The translations under genes were made by a program, and so were the position numbers. A DNA stretch of 64,000 nucleotides from Rugalucina vietnamica. Taxonomy: Eukaryota > Mollusca > Bivalvia > Lucinida > Lucinidae. Position 1 is the stretch's first letter; each line of letters begins with the position of its first letter. The stretch lies in the NCBI GenBank assembly GCA_964017185.1, contig OZ024870.1:22405621-22469620 (forward strand), read 5' to 3'. Shown here piece by piece: positions 24,034-37,549 of the stretch. Below the pieces are notes generated by a model. The model saw only the letters and a list, made by a program, of their open reading frames with translations, did no database searches and was not told where the DNA came from.

Positions 24034-24929
24034 ATTTGCTTAATAGAATTCAACAATATTTTAAAGTGAACGCTTTCCTGGTAATTGATTCTCTTGCTTT
24101 TATTAATATTTTCAATTCGAAAGGGGTATTTGCTTTTATTTGAATTGGACTGCTTTTTATTAACTTTTTTTTTTTTATAACCTTTGGTCTTTCCCAAATT
24201 AAACCAATTTAGCTTAGTAAGCCCAGAATTTTTATTGACGTAATGCATAATAATCATACAGTTTAGCATTATGGTTATGCATTTTACTTGGGATTGGATT
24301 TCTCCAGGGCATGCATTGACTTAGTTTTATTTACAACGAAACTGTGTGCATTGTATGGCGGTTTGCTGCTTGCCATTATCTGTTGTTCGTGTCTCGTGAT
24401 AGAAAAAAAGTTCAGACGTTAACAATGCTAATTTAAATGAATCCTTTGAGATTTTGAAAAATGTTACTTGTCATGAAAATAATATTCAGTGCAGTAAATA
24501 AATACAACATTTGTCACGTAATCATGCGGGAAGAAATCCTCAGGAGACAATAATGTTGTTCACCCTGTTGTTGAAAGTTGACAACAATACTGTCGTAGAG
24601 TTCAAGTCGTCGGTATACAGATTATAGTATTCATATATTCAGCTCACTTTCGTTAAGAGAAGTTAGATCTACGCGATTCGTGTCACATTTTTGTGTCCGC
24701 ACCCGTATTACACACACAGGTAGACATCACCTTTGACAATATAATGGCGAACTTTTGATTAAATGTTTCGTTTTAAACTGAAAAACCATTAGTATCAATG
24801 TTTGATAGAGTCCAATAAAATCGAGGCAACGTCCCTACATGACCATAGCTGTTGACTCGGACGTAAAGCAATTCAAACAAATTCAAACAAACAAATAATA
24901 ACGGCGAACAAGCGGTCAAGTTAGTGAGG

Positions 24930-25080
24930 GGTAGAATGGTTGACTCCGGTCCCAGAGGTCTCGGATTCAATCCTCAGCCGGGCGCCTTTCGTTGTGGCCT
25001 TGAGCAAATCGCATTTCCACAGCTCCTGAGGTAATGGTCAGAAATTGATCGACTCATTAAGCAGTAAAAAATAGGCAGCG
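24930..25080 (+). mobile_element. tRNA-derived SINE-like segment
   Basis: GGGGTAGAATGGTTGACTCC and GGTCTCGGATTCAATCCTCA give box-A-like and box-B-like elements at tRNA spacing, followed by GTGGCCTTGAGCAAATCGC, reminiscent of SINE central domains. The segment is absent from the U3 counterpart near 38090. The right boundary is not clear; foreign-looking sequence continues to about 25985. Confidence 0.45.
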
Positions 25081-26868
25081 GTCTGCGAAATTTCATCACA
25101 ATCCCTTCATCCGTTATTTAATTACAGTGAAATGAAAACACCCACTTTCACCATCACGGAGCAGTCTGATGACATCAGTGACGTCGACGCAAAAACAACG
25201 ATTTTTGAACCACAAAATGTGTTTTTGCAGGATCTGAGTTTTACATTTTCACTGCTCAAAGTATGTTAAAACGTGTCATCTATAGAAGCATGATTTAAAT
25301 TACCAATCTGTATAAAAAAACATTAATGCATTACCTTGATTTGAGAATAAGTTTGGACTGAGTAGATTGATGTTGATTTTGAACATTATGGTTAAGACGT
25401 TGGAAAATTTTAAATGACGGATATGAACGTCTGAAATTTATTTGGGCACTATTTGTTCAAAAATTCATGCAATGTTTTGATTTGTAATGTATTACAAAAT
25501 GTCATTGAAGTTTTACCGGCAAATGCGAAATTAGAGTTTGTTTCAAGGGGAATTGTACAAAATTGACGGTTGATCAAAGTTGCATGAAGTTCAGATGCCG
25601 TTTAAACAATTTGAAAAAGCAAACATGCAGGCCTTAGCAAAACAACATAGGTGCACAAACGGTCCATGAAAAGTTTTGAGCAAGCATAAAATGATTTGAA
25701 ATGGATTCATTAAGACACATGACACTTTTTGCTGTAATCTGCAAAATGGTTTTGAAGAAAACGCGAAAGAAATGCGATAATGCAATGCTAAGCTTAACGT
25801 CATTTCTGACGCGCTCCCTGATGGTGTGGATGGGTTAAGTAAAATCATCACTTCCTGGCAATAAAACACATTTAATGAACCAAACTTTCAGAATTGATCG
25901 GATTTAAGCAAGTTTATCGTCAGCTGAAATTTGACTATGTTTGCCTGAATCGTTATCAAGTTATGTGAAAAGTCCACGTAACTTTTGATAATCCCTCGTA
26001 TAGCATATCTTATCCACAATGTTTAAAGCCAGTTGTGTTGAACACTTTATTGTGCTAAGTAATTATATAGCTTTCTTAATAAAGTTTATCTTGGTCTATG
26101 CATGAACGAGTGAATCTGTACCTCTTATAATCAGAAAATATCAAAGCTTCGAGCAATTTTACTTCAGCGTTACTTATGAATATAAACATCCGAATAGCTT
26201 GTTTCTGTATTCGAAATGACACATTTTTCATCAAAATAATGACAATATTTATGAGTCTTTGTTATACCGTTCTAAAAATGCGTTTTTAAAGACAATCTAT
26301 TAACTGACCCTTGCAAAGAAGGCAAATCTAATAAGGGCAGAGTCCTGTAATTTTCGTTCCCATAGACATCCTAAAAAAAGTTTGTAATTTACCCGAAACA
26401 GGACTTATTAATATGCCTCACAACTCTTAGTGGACTCAAACTCATTCAGCAGACGAGCTTACATCCAAGGACGGTATTTTCCGATGATTAGGCCCACCCC
26501 AAAATAGCTCAACAAAGAAAATTGATCATTCATAAATCACTACATCCGAAATTTTGCCATTTTGTGGCAAAATAGCAGCAGATCAAATTACACAATATAG
26601 CAAATTATTTAAGAATGGCAACACTCTCATATGGCAAAGACGGTAGATAGAAACGCATTTATGACCAATCGATTGTAGCCTGGCGTCATATTTACTATGG
26701 TTTCTCTGTCCACACTATTTGCCATCGCTTGTAACGTTTTAATTAGAGGTCTGTGCCCTAAAGACACACACTATTTCATTTATTTTTACAAGATATTGCA
26801 ACCAAACAATAAAGAGTCCTCTAACAATAACATCGATGCTGTTTGATGCTTTGTTAAATGTATCATAG

Positions 26869-27101
26869 GGCGCCCCCCGTGAACGAGCGGTTCAAAGAGC
26901 TAATATTTCATTACCGCGCTTAATCATTCGATCATCTCACCGCTGTGTCTGGTGTGGACGGGGCATATGAAACAAGTCAAGTTTTACTAGAGGGTGTGCT
27001 AGGTGGTTTTTTTCTCGGGGTTCGCCCCATCTACTGGTTGGCCCGTCTCAAATGAGCTGAGCTAATCTTAAAAGAGACGTAAAACTGAATAAAAAAAGAA
27101 A
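26869..27101 (+). mobile_element. tRNA-derived SINE (family with GACGTAAAACT tail)
   Basis: Flanked by a 12-bp duplication AATGTATCATAG (26857-26868 and 27102-27113). The tRNA-like head is degenerate, with GTGAACGAGCGGTTC for box A. The body CTCGGGGTTCGCCCC and tail AGACGTAAAACTGAAT match the better copy at 37550-37816. The same insertion occurs in U3 at 45297-45517, so it predates the unit duplication. Confidence 0.8.
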
Positions 27102-27594
27102 AATGTATCATAGTCAAAAAGTCAACCAACCTCCAACTTCAATAAGCCCAAAAAGACAATTTCGCCTCTCTACATTGTAAAGTTACGGCCACTGAATTAA
27201 TCTAAACCATTGGCGCACCACAACTGGTATCTAATTGTTAAGTAATATTATAGGAAAGGATAAATTTAGGCGATGACCCTGACCTTTGACTTTCTGGTCT
27301 TTATGATAATCACAGTTTGCACTTAAAAATTGATTTTTGCAACAAATTGACGTATTTTTGACAAAGTAACGGGTAAAAGCTGTGACCTTGACCTTCAATT
27401 TGTCTGTGTTGTATATTTTTTCTTTTCATTTTACCATTATGATGCACTTTCTTGGTAAACTTAACCTTATTCCGTCAGAAAACGGGAAAGTATGAAAATC
27501 ATTTAATTTAATGTTTACCATATAAATTATAGGGGTCATAACTGCGCCTTGTTGACTTTCCAAAGGTACTGGGAACCCCTACTGAGACACAGGG

Positions 27595-27755
27595 CGAGGT
27601 TGGGTCCATTAAAGGCAACAGTAGGCAATACTCAGGAATGCCCTATCAGAAAGAAATTCCCACTCCAAAAACTGAGGTGGGATAAAACAAAATTAAAAAT
27701 CAGGTACATATACGGAGAAAACATATCGTCAGCCGAGTGAGCAATTAATTTCCTT
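27595..27755 (-). mobile_element. PLE 3' terminal fragment, minus orientation (U2 copy)
   Basis: GGCAACAGTAGGCAATACTC through GAAATTCCCACTCC and CATATCGTCAGCCGAGTGAG is the last ~160 bp of a PLE. The identical arrangement at 46012-46165 in U3 shows that it inserted before the duplication. Confidence 0.7.
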
Positions 27756-28994
27756 GGTTCCTGCAAATGCAGTTTCATTCTAGTGTAGAAAAAGAAGCAC
27801 GACTAAAGATGATATTCTCTTTCGGGCAGAGACCTGTAATTATCGTTCACATAGACTCTTATTGTATTTTGCCCTAAAACAAGACTCGTACATATGCTTC
27901 TGTGGACCCCCAACACATTCAGCAGACGAAAAACACCGTATGCGAGTGCAGCAAAAATAAGGTGTTAGCCACCATCCAAGGACGGTATTTTCCGCTGTTT
28001 AGGGCACCCAACCTTACATCTTAAATTAACTGCGGTAGTTCCGTTTATACGAGGGGCGTTCAAAAAGTTCAAGGGAAAGTGCTGCCAAATATTTGATTTT
28101 CATGGAAAAATCACGTTCTCTATACATGTTGTAAATTAACATATAATTAACATATTAACAACATTTGAATAACATCGGGTGAAAAATAAACAAATTCACG
28201 TGTCTAGGGATCTCTAGTGTAACAACAGTAAATCTATGTTTTGGATCAAAATTAAGAAAAATAGGTGTGCCACTGCTAACCCCTTTTTAACTATATAAAA
28301 GTGGGGGTTAAGGGGGGTACTTATTGCCCGGACATATTAGCATGATATATGACATCGGATACCCATCAGTGTGTCATTCACATGACGGACAATTTGTGTT
28401 TGCGACAGCATAAACCATAAATATATCATTATCAGGAAATTGTTGTTTATACTGCCCTTTGCACAAATAACCATTTTGCTCACCTAAATGAACCGGAAAT
28501 ACTGCGATGTAAGAAGGGTTTTCATTTGCGTATGGACATTGGTCAGAATGTCATAGCCATACACTTTTTCACAGTTTACGCATTTTGCCAATTTATTCTC
28601 GTAACATTGTGGGGTTTTTTTCTAGGAAAAGAATTGACCAATATCACTATTAGATGCGAACACGTTAAATGTAGGTAACTCTTGCTTGTGTTATGTATCT
28701 ACATATGTATATTGAGCCCCGTTATAAGAACATATGTCTTCGGGAGTGCCTATCAGATTTGGCACAACACCTGTCTGACATGGCAAAGAAGAAGGCTAGA
28801 AAGGTTAAGTTTTACATAAAGGCGAAAACCGTGGATTGTCTTATAACGATCAACGCCAATAATGCACGGTGGACAGTATTGACGACTGTTTTTCATGCTA
28901 AATACATAGTGCATTGTCTTCCTTAAATAGAGTTTAGTAGTATTAATTAAAATTATTTAAATTCTTTAATAAATGGCGTAAATGACTATTTTGC

Positions 28995-29434
28995 AAGGCA
29001 ATGATCAGGAAAAGGCGCAATCAGAAATAAATTCCCACTCCAAAAACCAAGGTGGGAAAAACAAAAATTGGTGCTTACGAGTAGATGTATAGTTAGAAAA
29101 CTTTGGCCGAGTTAGCAGCTATTTCCCAAAAGGCGACCACACAGTTACCCCAAATTAAATAAAAATATGAAAACGTACATAAGGTTCAGAAAGCACAGAA
29201 ATGCGACTCCAAATATAGAACGCACAGAAGTATCGCCTTGGAACGATCAGTAGTATCAAACTACTGGGGGGGGGGCTTAGACCGGTTTTACAGGCGCCTA
29301 ACTTCACCCTCATCTTCTGCAGTGGTTCACAACATTCAGTTAGTTGTTCGGTCCTTGTGGTGAATCTCTAACAAGTCAATGAATCGTCAAACAAATAAAT
29401 CATGATAACCACTATAATCAATCAAAATCGAGGA
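28995..29434 (-). mobile_element. PLE 3' UTR, minus orientation
   Basis: Starts GGCAATGATCAGGAAAAGGC and covers most of the 3' UTR to AATCGAGGACA, where homology to other copies ends. A G run (GGGGGGGG) near 29268 is a local expansion. Confidence 0.8.
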
Positions 29435-29760
29435 CAAACAGAAAAACGTTATGTCCCAGTGGAAACGTCACCATTCCAGTGCGATTATTTGTGGCACACA
29501 TTCTGTTTATTCTGTCTGCCTCATTGTTGTTATTGTTGCCTTTTTGTTGAGACTAGCTGGATGGCTGCTTTGATGGCAGGAGACTTGTCGTCTTGCTCTC
29601 CGGGTGTTTTGTCGGGAAGGGTGTATTGTGTTGATTTCCTTCCCACCTGTCGTCTATGTTGGGCTTTCAAATTGTATTGCATCGATTCCTTGTCCCTCTC
29701 TTCTTACTTTCCAAACTCAAATAAATGAGTAAGGGACTCGTTCTATGCCAAAATACCTCT
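29435..29760. other. Unidentified 325-bp segment
   Basis: It lies between two PLE tails in opposite orientation. It differs in composition from its surroundings, with C/T-rich cysteine codons on the plus strand (an ORF spans 29402-29728) and a purine-rich opposite strand. I do not recognise it. It could be the filler of an inverted PLE pair. Confidence 0.3.
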
Positions 29761-29802
29761 AAATGCATCGAGTCCAAAACTCTGCAATAAAAAGATCAAA
29801 GT

Positions 29803-29897
29803 ATGCAATGACCAGGAAAAGAACTTGTTAATTTAGTTTTATCCCACCTCTGTTTTTGAAGGGGGGGGGGGGGATTTCTATTGCCTAATTGTACCTT
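29803..29897 (+). mobile_element. PLE 3' terminal fragments around a G run
   Basis: TATGCAATGACCAGGAAAAG (minus tail) runs directly into TTAATTTAGTTTTATCCCAC ... GCCTAATTGTACCTT (plus tail), with an expanded run of 14 G. It is an inverted junction of two PLE termini. Confidence 0.6.
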
Positions 29898-30727
29898 CAA
29901 ATACATCATGATGCTATCCGATATTGGAACATAAATCTGTCATCGTTAAGAGTTGGTATGGCATTTCTGTAAGATTTTCAACCCATTTATTACAAATGGA
30001 CTTGCACATGATTCAGTGACTTTTTTGTTTTAATTTTAAACTCATTTTACGTTGTTTCCTTCCGACGACTGAATTCCTTTGATCTCATATTTTTTCCGAG
30101 TTCTGCAACGTCACATTTGGGGTTATACAGTTGTCCTATCTCCTTAGATAGCGTCATGGGTTAAAGTTATTTTGTCTTGGTATATGCGATCGTGCAACGC
30201 TAATAGTCGTTAATGCAAGACCAGAATCAACACAAATTGAGTTTTAAAGTATCAAATTAAATTCACCAGGAAGGCTTTATTTAAACCAGATCTTTTATTT
30301 GATGAGTTTGACGTAACAGAGAAAAAATGCCGGATCGTATTATGACTTGCAGTCTGAAAATAGCAAGAAAGTGTCGGTTTTTTTACTACATTTAAGCAAT
30401 CATACGATATGATTTCCGATATTTCTGTGACAAATCAAGATAAAAGACAATTACATAATTCTTAATTCAGATTCGTGAGATTCTTAATTACATTTGCTAG
30501 TTCAAACGCAACATGCTTTGCTGTAAAAAACTGATAAATTGATAGGTACAGACAAGTGTTTTCAGTAGAGCATTTTAGTTTTATACTACTTCATTAATGG
30601 GAGAATATCTTTGTTTGTTCAAGTTGATGCTTATCGTCTGGGTAAAAGTGTTACATGTAAGTAATTCTAGGACGGTTCACTGTTTTATTTAGTCCTAGGT
30701 CAAACTAGCACTTACAATGTACCTACG

Positions 30728-30897
30728 CTGCGGACGCAACGGACGCTGCGGATAGGGCTTCCGTATCTGTCCGTCCTATCCGTAACGATTCGTATCTTAT
30801 CCGTAATGTCCGTACCTGTACGTGTATAAGATACGAATTGTTACGGATATAACGGATAGATATAGATAACTTAACCGCAGCGTCTGTCGCATCCGTA
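30728..30897. repeat. CG-containing palindrome
   Basis: Nested inverted repeats: inner arms ATCCGTAACGATTCGTATCT ... AGATACGAATTGTTACGGAT, outer arms ACGGACGCTGCGGATA ... TTAACCGCAGCGTCTGTCGC. The downstream flank (30900-31230) is shared with U4-proximal sequence at 54040-54420, which keeps only the right outer arm. It is probably a terminus of a MITE. Confidence 0.6.
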
Positions 30898-31301
30898 TGT
30901 GCTGGTGTGACTGTACTTTAACAATAATCAGCGGCTGCTTACATCAAATTGCACCGTTTTATACGCACGAGTGTAATATCACGTATCTTAAGATGTCCGT
31001 AAAAGATGGTACCGAAAACAATGTAGTCAAGTATCGCTTTCGTAGTATGCATCTGAATATATCCGCAACCCAGATCCAATGACGCAACCATCCTGAACGT
31101 GTTCGCATTGATAGGTAATTATAACAAGTAAATTCATTTAGAACAATTAGTCCCGCCCACAAATATCGACGGATTGCTACGTAAAGTATACAGAACTATC
31201 TGCAGCATCCGTAAGAGTAAGTGTGACCCAGTCATAACCAGTACTCCTAAATAAACGACAAACGTGTCTTTCTGTAGGTCGCGGGTAAATTTAAATACTG
31301 T

Positions 31302-32248
31302 CATATATACACATGGAAATAAGTTAGGGAACACCTGTAATGATGTGACTACCAAACGTTGGACTGTATATATCCTTCTTTGTAAGAATTATGAAGAATG
31401 TTTTGACAACTTGACGGAATCTGAAGTATCAAAAGTTGTTTCTTTGTGAAAATGGTAAGCATCAAACATAAACTGCGGCGGACAGCGGCCATCTTTAATT
31501 CAGAAATTTTTCGCTAGATTTACGGAACGCGCTGATATTCTTTACTATAACTTCATTCTGTGAACTCGCATTGTCATAATTTTTCTTAAGCATCAAGTCG
31601 AGAACTTGCCTGTGGATTGGATATCATTGATTCTTTATTTTCTGACCGACTGTCGGCGGTAGATCCATACTTTTCCGGGGTTAGGTTTCATGACCACGTT
31701 TTGTTCTTTTTCTATACATTTTGCAGGTTGTAAACGTTGGGCCAGATATTCGATATGACACTTTGAATTTAAACATGCACGGTCTGGTCATAGCGCCATA
31801 GCGGAATTATTCTTTTACGGCTTTATTTGCAAAAATTCCAACAATTTTGCTTTCCATAGAAATCAATGAAAACTGCAGATTTTGTATGATTAGTTGGTTT
31901 GAAGATGAAACGTGAATTTTTAGATCAGAAGTCGTGTAATCATTGAGAACGATCAGATGCAACACTCTATTCCTGTTTCGCATTCAAAAGTTGAGTTTTG
32001 CGGATTGCAGAAGGAAAAGGGCAAAACCGTATTCAGTAAAAGTGGAGTTTTTCATATATGGCACATTGTGTCCTCCGTAGCACAAGGACAAAATGTTGTG
32101 AATGTCCATGATTTGGCCTATCGCTAGGCCAAGGTATGAAATTCATGTGATAAAAATTTCAGTATCGCCAAAAAATAGGAAAATGGATTTTTGAAACATT
32201 TCCCAAGAGCTAAAAGTGTTCCCCAACTTATTTCTATGTGTATATATG
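31302..32248. mobile_element. Tc1/mariner-like non-autonomous element, 0.95 kb
   Basis: Long inverted termini of about 33 bp: CATATATACACATGGAAATA at the left and its near-perfect complement ending TATTTCTATGTGTATATATG at the right, both continuing into AGTTrGGGAACAC. The target contains TA. The core is not recognisably coding; the small ORF at 31264-31449 crosses the left end and is probably meaningless. I infer Tc1/mariner from TA and the terminus style. Confidence 0.7.
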
Positions 32249-33067
32249 CTTGTGTCGTCCCTTTCGTAATCAAATGACTGATAACTTGATACGTGATAAC
32301 GGTGATTGATTTTGTCTTTAGTACAAGATTTTATTTTCGGTTGATTTCTCTTTTTATGTATACTCTACAATTTCAAAAATCTTCCCTTCCTTCATCGTAC
32401 ACATATTGAACTCATCCCTCCGCTGTTATTATTTTGATGCATTATACCGCGAGTGAATCAGAGAAAGAAAAGAAATCTCTAAGCTTTGCGATAATTCTGT
32501 CTTTTAAGTTAGCGTTGCTTATGAATATAAAATAAAATAGCATTTCTGTGAAGGCTTGTTGTGGTATTGTAAATGACATCTTTTTTTTATCAAAATTTAG
32601 ACATGATAAACGAGTCTTGCTTCCACCATACATAAATGTATATGTGCTAAAAAGTATTTTTGTGTATGAAATCTCTTAATCTTGAACTTTGTGTATACTG
32701 GATTCTACAGCATTTTGTGTTCATTGTAGGTTCTGTAATAGAACTGGGCATCGTTAGTGTTTACCTTTATTTATAAATCTGAACAAATTGACAAGAGGTG
32801 AAATAAACATAATTTCAAAGAAATTTCGATTTTTGAGCTCAATTTGCGTATAAATATGACAACGACCTTTAAACGAAATCGTTGCAGCATGGTCAGAAAC
32901 TTCATCCAGTACGTGTTCTTCCTAAGTGCGTACTGATTTTTGTGATCATGCGCTGGCCTCTTGTTCAGTTGCATTACGAAGACTTGCCCATGCAATATAC
33001 AGAGATTATTTGAACTTTAAAAATTGAAAATTTTCAGCTGAAAAATGTTGTTATTTTCCTTATATTT

Positions 33068-33151
33068 GCTCAAAACATAGATTGTGGGTACACGTTAGAA
33101 CCGCCTCGCCGAGGCGGGTCTAACGAGTACCCACAATCTATGTTATGGAGC
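33068..33151. repeat. Near-perfect hairpin CATAGATTGTGGGTAC...
   Basis: Arms of about 41 bases, GCTCAAAACATAGATTGTGG ... CCACAATCTATGTTATGGAGC, meet at CGCCTCGCCGAGGCG. Related decayed halves occur near 35445, 35975 and 60190, next to the same 'AAGAAAAATAGG...CCCC' flank. It is a MITE-like foldback without an ORF. Confidence 0.7.
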
Positions 33152-33661
33152 AAAAATAAGAAAAATAGGTAAACCCCTGCATACCCCAGTTTTTTCTATA
33201 TAAATTGTAGAATAAGGGGCGTATGGAAAATAGACGTCGACGTTTACATGTACAGTGCAGTACTGGTATATCAGCTTTGATGAGTGAAAAACGTGTGGTT
33301 CAGTTTTTGGATTTTTATACCAGCAACTATGCAGGGAAGCACTTACAAGCAACAATTGAATCTTACTAAAATTTAACAAAATCGTTTGAATGAATCAGAC
33401 TTTCTGTGTGCGTTTAGACAATCAGATTGCATGACTGTACACGTTTACGACATCAAGTCGGAAGCAAGACGGGACAATAAATAATAAAATAAACATCTAA
33501 TTCATTTTATTGCATCAATAAATTTCCAATTCGTGTTTGTAGTGACATCGTTCGTAACTTAAGTTGATTCTTATAGACATGTCAACCGAATCAGTGGAAA
33601 AATATGCATTGGACATTGATTTTGTTTATTTTTTATTCCAGCCTAGTCACATCGAGTTACT

Positions 33662-33699
33662 GCAACCCAAAAAGATGCCGGCAACCCAAAAAGATGCCA
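33662..33699 (+). repeat. 19-bp tandem duplication
   Basis: GCAACCCAAAAAGATGCCG occurs twice head to tail in U3. U2 and U4 have one copy, so this is a recent duplication. Confidence 0.8.
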
Positions 33700-36600
33700 A
33701 CTGTCATATACTTTTAGTGAAACATTCATCCTTTACCGAAGATCAAAGAACAAATTTTTGCCAATTCTTCACACAAACTTCGTGTCTAAAATCTCGATCG
33801 CTACAATATGATTTAGATTTATTTACATGCTATCGAAACCAATGTTAAAACGCTTACATCTTAATCAATCATCCGAAGAGCATGAATATTCATAAAATAT
33901 ATTCTAGCGCTGTAGTTTTTGTGAAACATTGCAACATACAGAACTTACAATACATACGAATGTTTTGTAAGCAGAATATACATGCAGAAACCGCGATTGT
34001 CGTATTGTCAAAAAGCGTCCTATTTATAAATTACTTTGCAGTTGCAATTAAGCTATATTAAAACAAAGAAGTTTTCTTTCCTATATGTTCTCGCAGCAAG
34101 AAATTGTTTTTCTTTTGTCCATGGTGGATTATAATGACCACTGATCAAACTTATCAAAACATACACCAGAATGTCAACGCTCTCGGCAACGCCGGCCGAC
34201 ATCCACATACCATAAGAATTCGATATGGGTATCAGTCATATAAACACGTAGTTATATTCCGATGCCAATCATATTCAGGATTGGTTAGTAATGAAACGAA
34301 ACATTTAATTGAATAATTATCAGAACAGGTGGCATTAACCCGGAAAAGAAAAATCAGTAGACGTTGTAAGAAAATTAGTCGTCGATAGACCTTGAGCAAA
34401 CTTAAATGCTTCTGTTCTACTGTTGCGTATCCGATACTGCGTACCTGATTTTGTGTATGCATAACGCATAGTATGATTTATTTGACTGCATACGTATTAA
34501 TTTCTTTAAGTCGCGGCCGTCTGTATTCGATGCCCTGTCAAAGCAGACAGTGATTTCGCAAAGTAAAGAATACAATACAGATAAGACAAACTGATTACAT
34601 TAGTGGCGCACATTCTGCAAGCGACATGCAATACATCCAATTTCGTTTTATTGCAATTGCGCCGTCGTTTCTTGTCTTGATAACTTGGAACTGAATTTCT
34701 TTACAGCATGATTAGGCAAATCAGTACTTCGGTTAATCGAAAAATCATTTATGTTGTGTTTATTTCAGTCTGAGCGTTGATTATGCACACGTATTGTTAT
34801 TCCTCCGATTTTTCCACTTAAAACTTTACTGTAAGGATCGTGGGTTTAAATAAAATTAAACCCTCCAGAATTCGCAATCTTTATCATCTTTAAAAGGTTA
34901 GCCGCTTATATTTCATATGCCAGAAAGCAACATGTTCTGAAGAAGGATTGTACCTTTTTATGCTTTAAATTATCATATTGTCATAGTAGGCCTACAGTTT
35001 CAAGGTGCATCTTAGAACAATTTACCTTCTCTCTCGTCAAGAAAATTCCACACACATGTAAACTGTGTCTTCGGTCGCATTTATCGAAACCGTGTTTGAA
35101 ATGGATTTAATACTAACAAACATGGATGAGTGATCGTAGCTATGGTACTATCTACGCTAGGAAAGGGTACTTACTATACCCACTTAAATGTCTATTCTGT
35201 GTGTCCCTGTTTCGGTAAAGTGATAGCTACTTTTCATTTAGATCAAATTTCGTTCTGCAATAATTATGTTAAATTAACGCCAACATTAAGTTTGGTAAAT
35301 TAATGTTGTGACCATGGAGCTAGGATACATTTTTGCAAATATCATTACGAAAACTACCCGATGAATTATATGGGGTTAGTTTTAGCTATAAAAGTAAGAA
35401 AAAAATGTAGATAAACTTTGATATTTTTAATAGTTTTGCTCCAAACATCGATTGCGGTTTCACGTTAGAACCGCCCTAAGAAAAATAGGAATACCCCTTC
35501 ATGCCCCAGGTTTATTATATGGAAGTGGGGGTTATGGGGTTTTCATTGCACGGACATGTTAACCTGGTGTATCTTACGCAACACATTAAGTGTTTCTAGA
35601 CTAATAAAAGACATATCACACTGACACGCGTTTCATATTGTTCTGGAAAACAGGAAACCTATAGTAGCTTAAAGCAAAGATGCATCTATATAATACCTAA
35701 ATTATTTGTAAACCTATTGTCTAGAATTGGCGAGTGTGAAATTAGGAGACTTAGAAGCATTAGTCTCTAGACATAATCTTGTTTCAGAAGGCGAAATATA
35801 TTCCTTATCTAATTACTTGATATGTCGAGGTAAGTTTGTGAAATCACGCCTTGAAAACTTCATTTCAATTCCTTAAGAAAATACGGCCATGCATTTTCTG
35901 ATAGTGCCGGTTGATACATTAAAATGTACTTTTTGAAAACTTTAATATTTTGTCTTATATTTGCACAATTCAAATAACATGTGTTCACGTTAGAACCGTC
36001 TCACCACAGGTAACTGTTTAAACAATCGGGTGTAGATAGTGTACATTTCACGGACATTCTATTATGAATAAATGAGTGGTGTATAATTTTTGAATGTATC
36101 AAACTGTCAATGTGAAACTGAGACGATGATACATGTAGAACCTGGCTTGTAAGCTGGACCCTTAATGCATACTAGCTGACATTAAGAATAGGCTCACTAG
36201 GAGTGAGCATATGTATTTAGGATAGGAATCCTCTGGCTTCCATCGTCATCGTCGTTAGTCATACGCAGTCGACGATTTCAGCATTTGGTCGAATTCAAAT
36301 TGGAGCCTCTTTGGACTGAGGGCGAAATTTCATTAAATGGTCCAGATCACATACTAAACTGATCGGTAAGTCAAGATATGGTGAAAATACTCCAATATTC
36401 GTCTTCTTTTGAACCAGTGGGCCCATTTCACAAGTACAATTCGGGGGCTCTGACCTATCATTCCATCCATCATTCATGAATCTGGACTGACCTCAACCTA
36501 TTTCATGTGACGTACATGTAGTTGACTTTTCAATGAAAACACCGTGTAAACATAGGCCTCTTCAGAAACTTTTGTAGCCTGTGACCTAAGCGTTGGTAGA

Positions 36601-37037
36601 TAAGACAACTAAACGAAATAATGAAGTTGTGTCAGTATTTTTAAAGATCAAGGTTAATTTTTGACTTTAGTCAAAGGTCATTTATTACTTAAATTACAAT
36701 CATTTTGTTTACTCAAAAAGCTGGGCTATTTATTCAGTTTGAATGTACGTTAAGGTTGCTATGACTATTTCTATGTATGGGTTACGTGACCAAGCTGGCC
36801 GATTTCGACGAGATGTTTTATGTAGTATTAGGACTTGTATACAAATTGTTAATGTTTTACCCTTGGATTAAAGTTGAAAATGACCAGGTGAAATATTCAT
36901 ATTTTTAAATGTATTCCACGAAGTTCAACATGTAAATTTATAAATGCAGCTACCAATTTATTTCATGTAGACAAATCAGATTGTTAGGATATTTGCTTAA
37001 TATCATTCAACAATATTCCTAGATATATAGAGGATAT

Positions 37038-37183
37038 TTACTTTTTTGAGGTGAATGCCAAATATATTTCATCGAGTGAGTTGAAAACATCCAAATTTTC
37101 ACCAGTGCGTAGCACGAGTGAGAATTTAGATGTTTTCAAGTCACGACATGAAATATATTTGGTATTTACCGATAAAAAGTAAA
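37038..37183. repeat. Large hairpin centred on GTGCGTAGCACGAGTG
   Basis: Arms TTTACTTTTTTGAGGTGAAT ... ATTTACCGATAAAAAGTAAA with inner arms CCAAATATATTTCAT ... ATGAAATATATTTGG. It has the same centre style as the hairpins at 8475 and 9397. Confidence 0.65.
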
Positions 37184-37549
37184 TTTTCTTTTTATTTTAT
37201 ACAATACACGGCCATTTTTCTATTCACAAAGCAGGCGGTGAAAATGCAAAAACCAAACATTTTTGAAAACACAAGTAATTTTGGTACCACATTGTTCCTA
37301 ACGTTCTAACTAAGAAAATGAATACCCATACTTTATGTTTTCGTTCGTAAATAACGGAGTGACAACAATGCCGTTGTAGAGTTCCAGTCCTCGGTATACT
37401 GATTTTAGTATTCATATATTCGACTCACTCATTATAAGAGAAGTTAGATTTACGGATTTACGCGATTCGTGTCGCATTTTTTGGTCCGCACACACACGGG
37501 TAGACATCACCTTTGACAACCTAATGGCGAACTTTTGATTTAATGTTTC

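Larger units (their letters stand above)
18710..32284 (+). repeat. Unit U2 of the long-repeat array
   Basis: Second unit, phased on TTGATACGTGATAAC. It is 13.6 kb and has the fewest large insertions, so it is the best proxy for the ancestral unit. It keeps the empty sites for the outer PLE of U3 (TTTAAGA at 26608-26614) and for the SINE at 37.6 kb (near 24757). Small ORFs such as those at 19633-19821 and 28693-28926 recur in U3 or U4 but show no sign of protein-level constraint. Unlisted stretches such as 18480-19860, 20460-22070, 25080-26860 and 27110-27600 hold only this backbone; I recognise no gene in them. Confidence 0.65.

Noticed and set aside
28693..28926. A 77-codon ORF recurring at 51623-51844 and as a trace near 12180, looking like a conserved small protein
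   Set aside because: I count about 19 base differences between the two copies and about 14 of them change an amino acid. That is no sign of protein-level selection; it is simply shared backbone.
33564..33848. A 94-codon ORF with an upstream TTATTCCAG acceptor-like site
   Set aside because: The corresponding frames in U2 and U4 are broken by indels and the peptide is not recognised, so I do not call it a gene.
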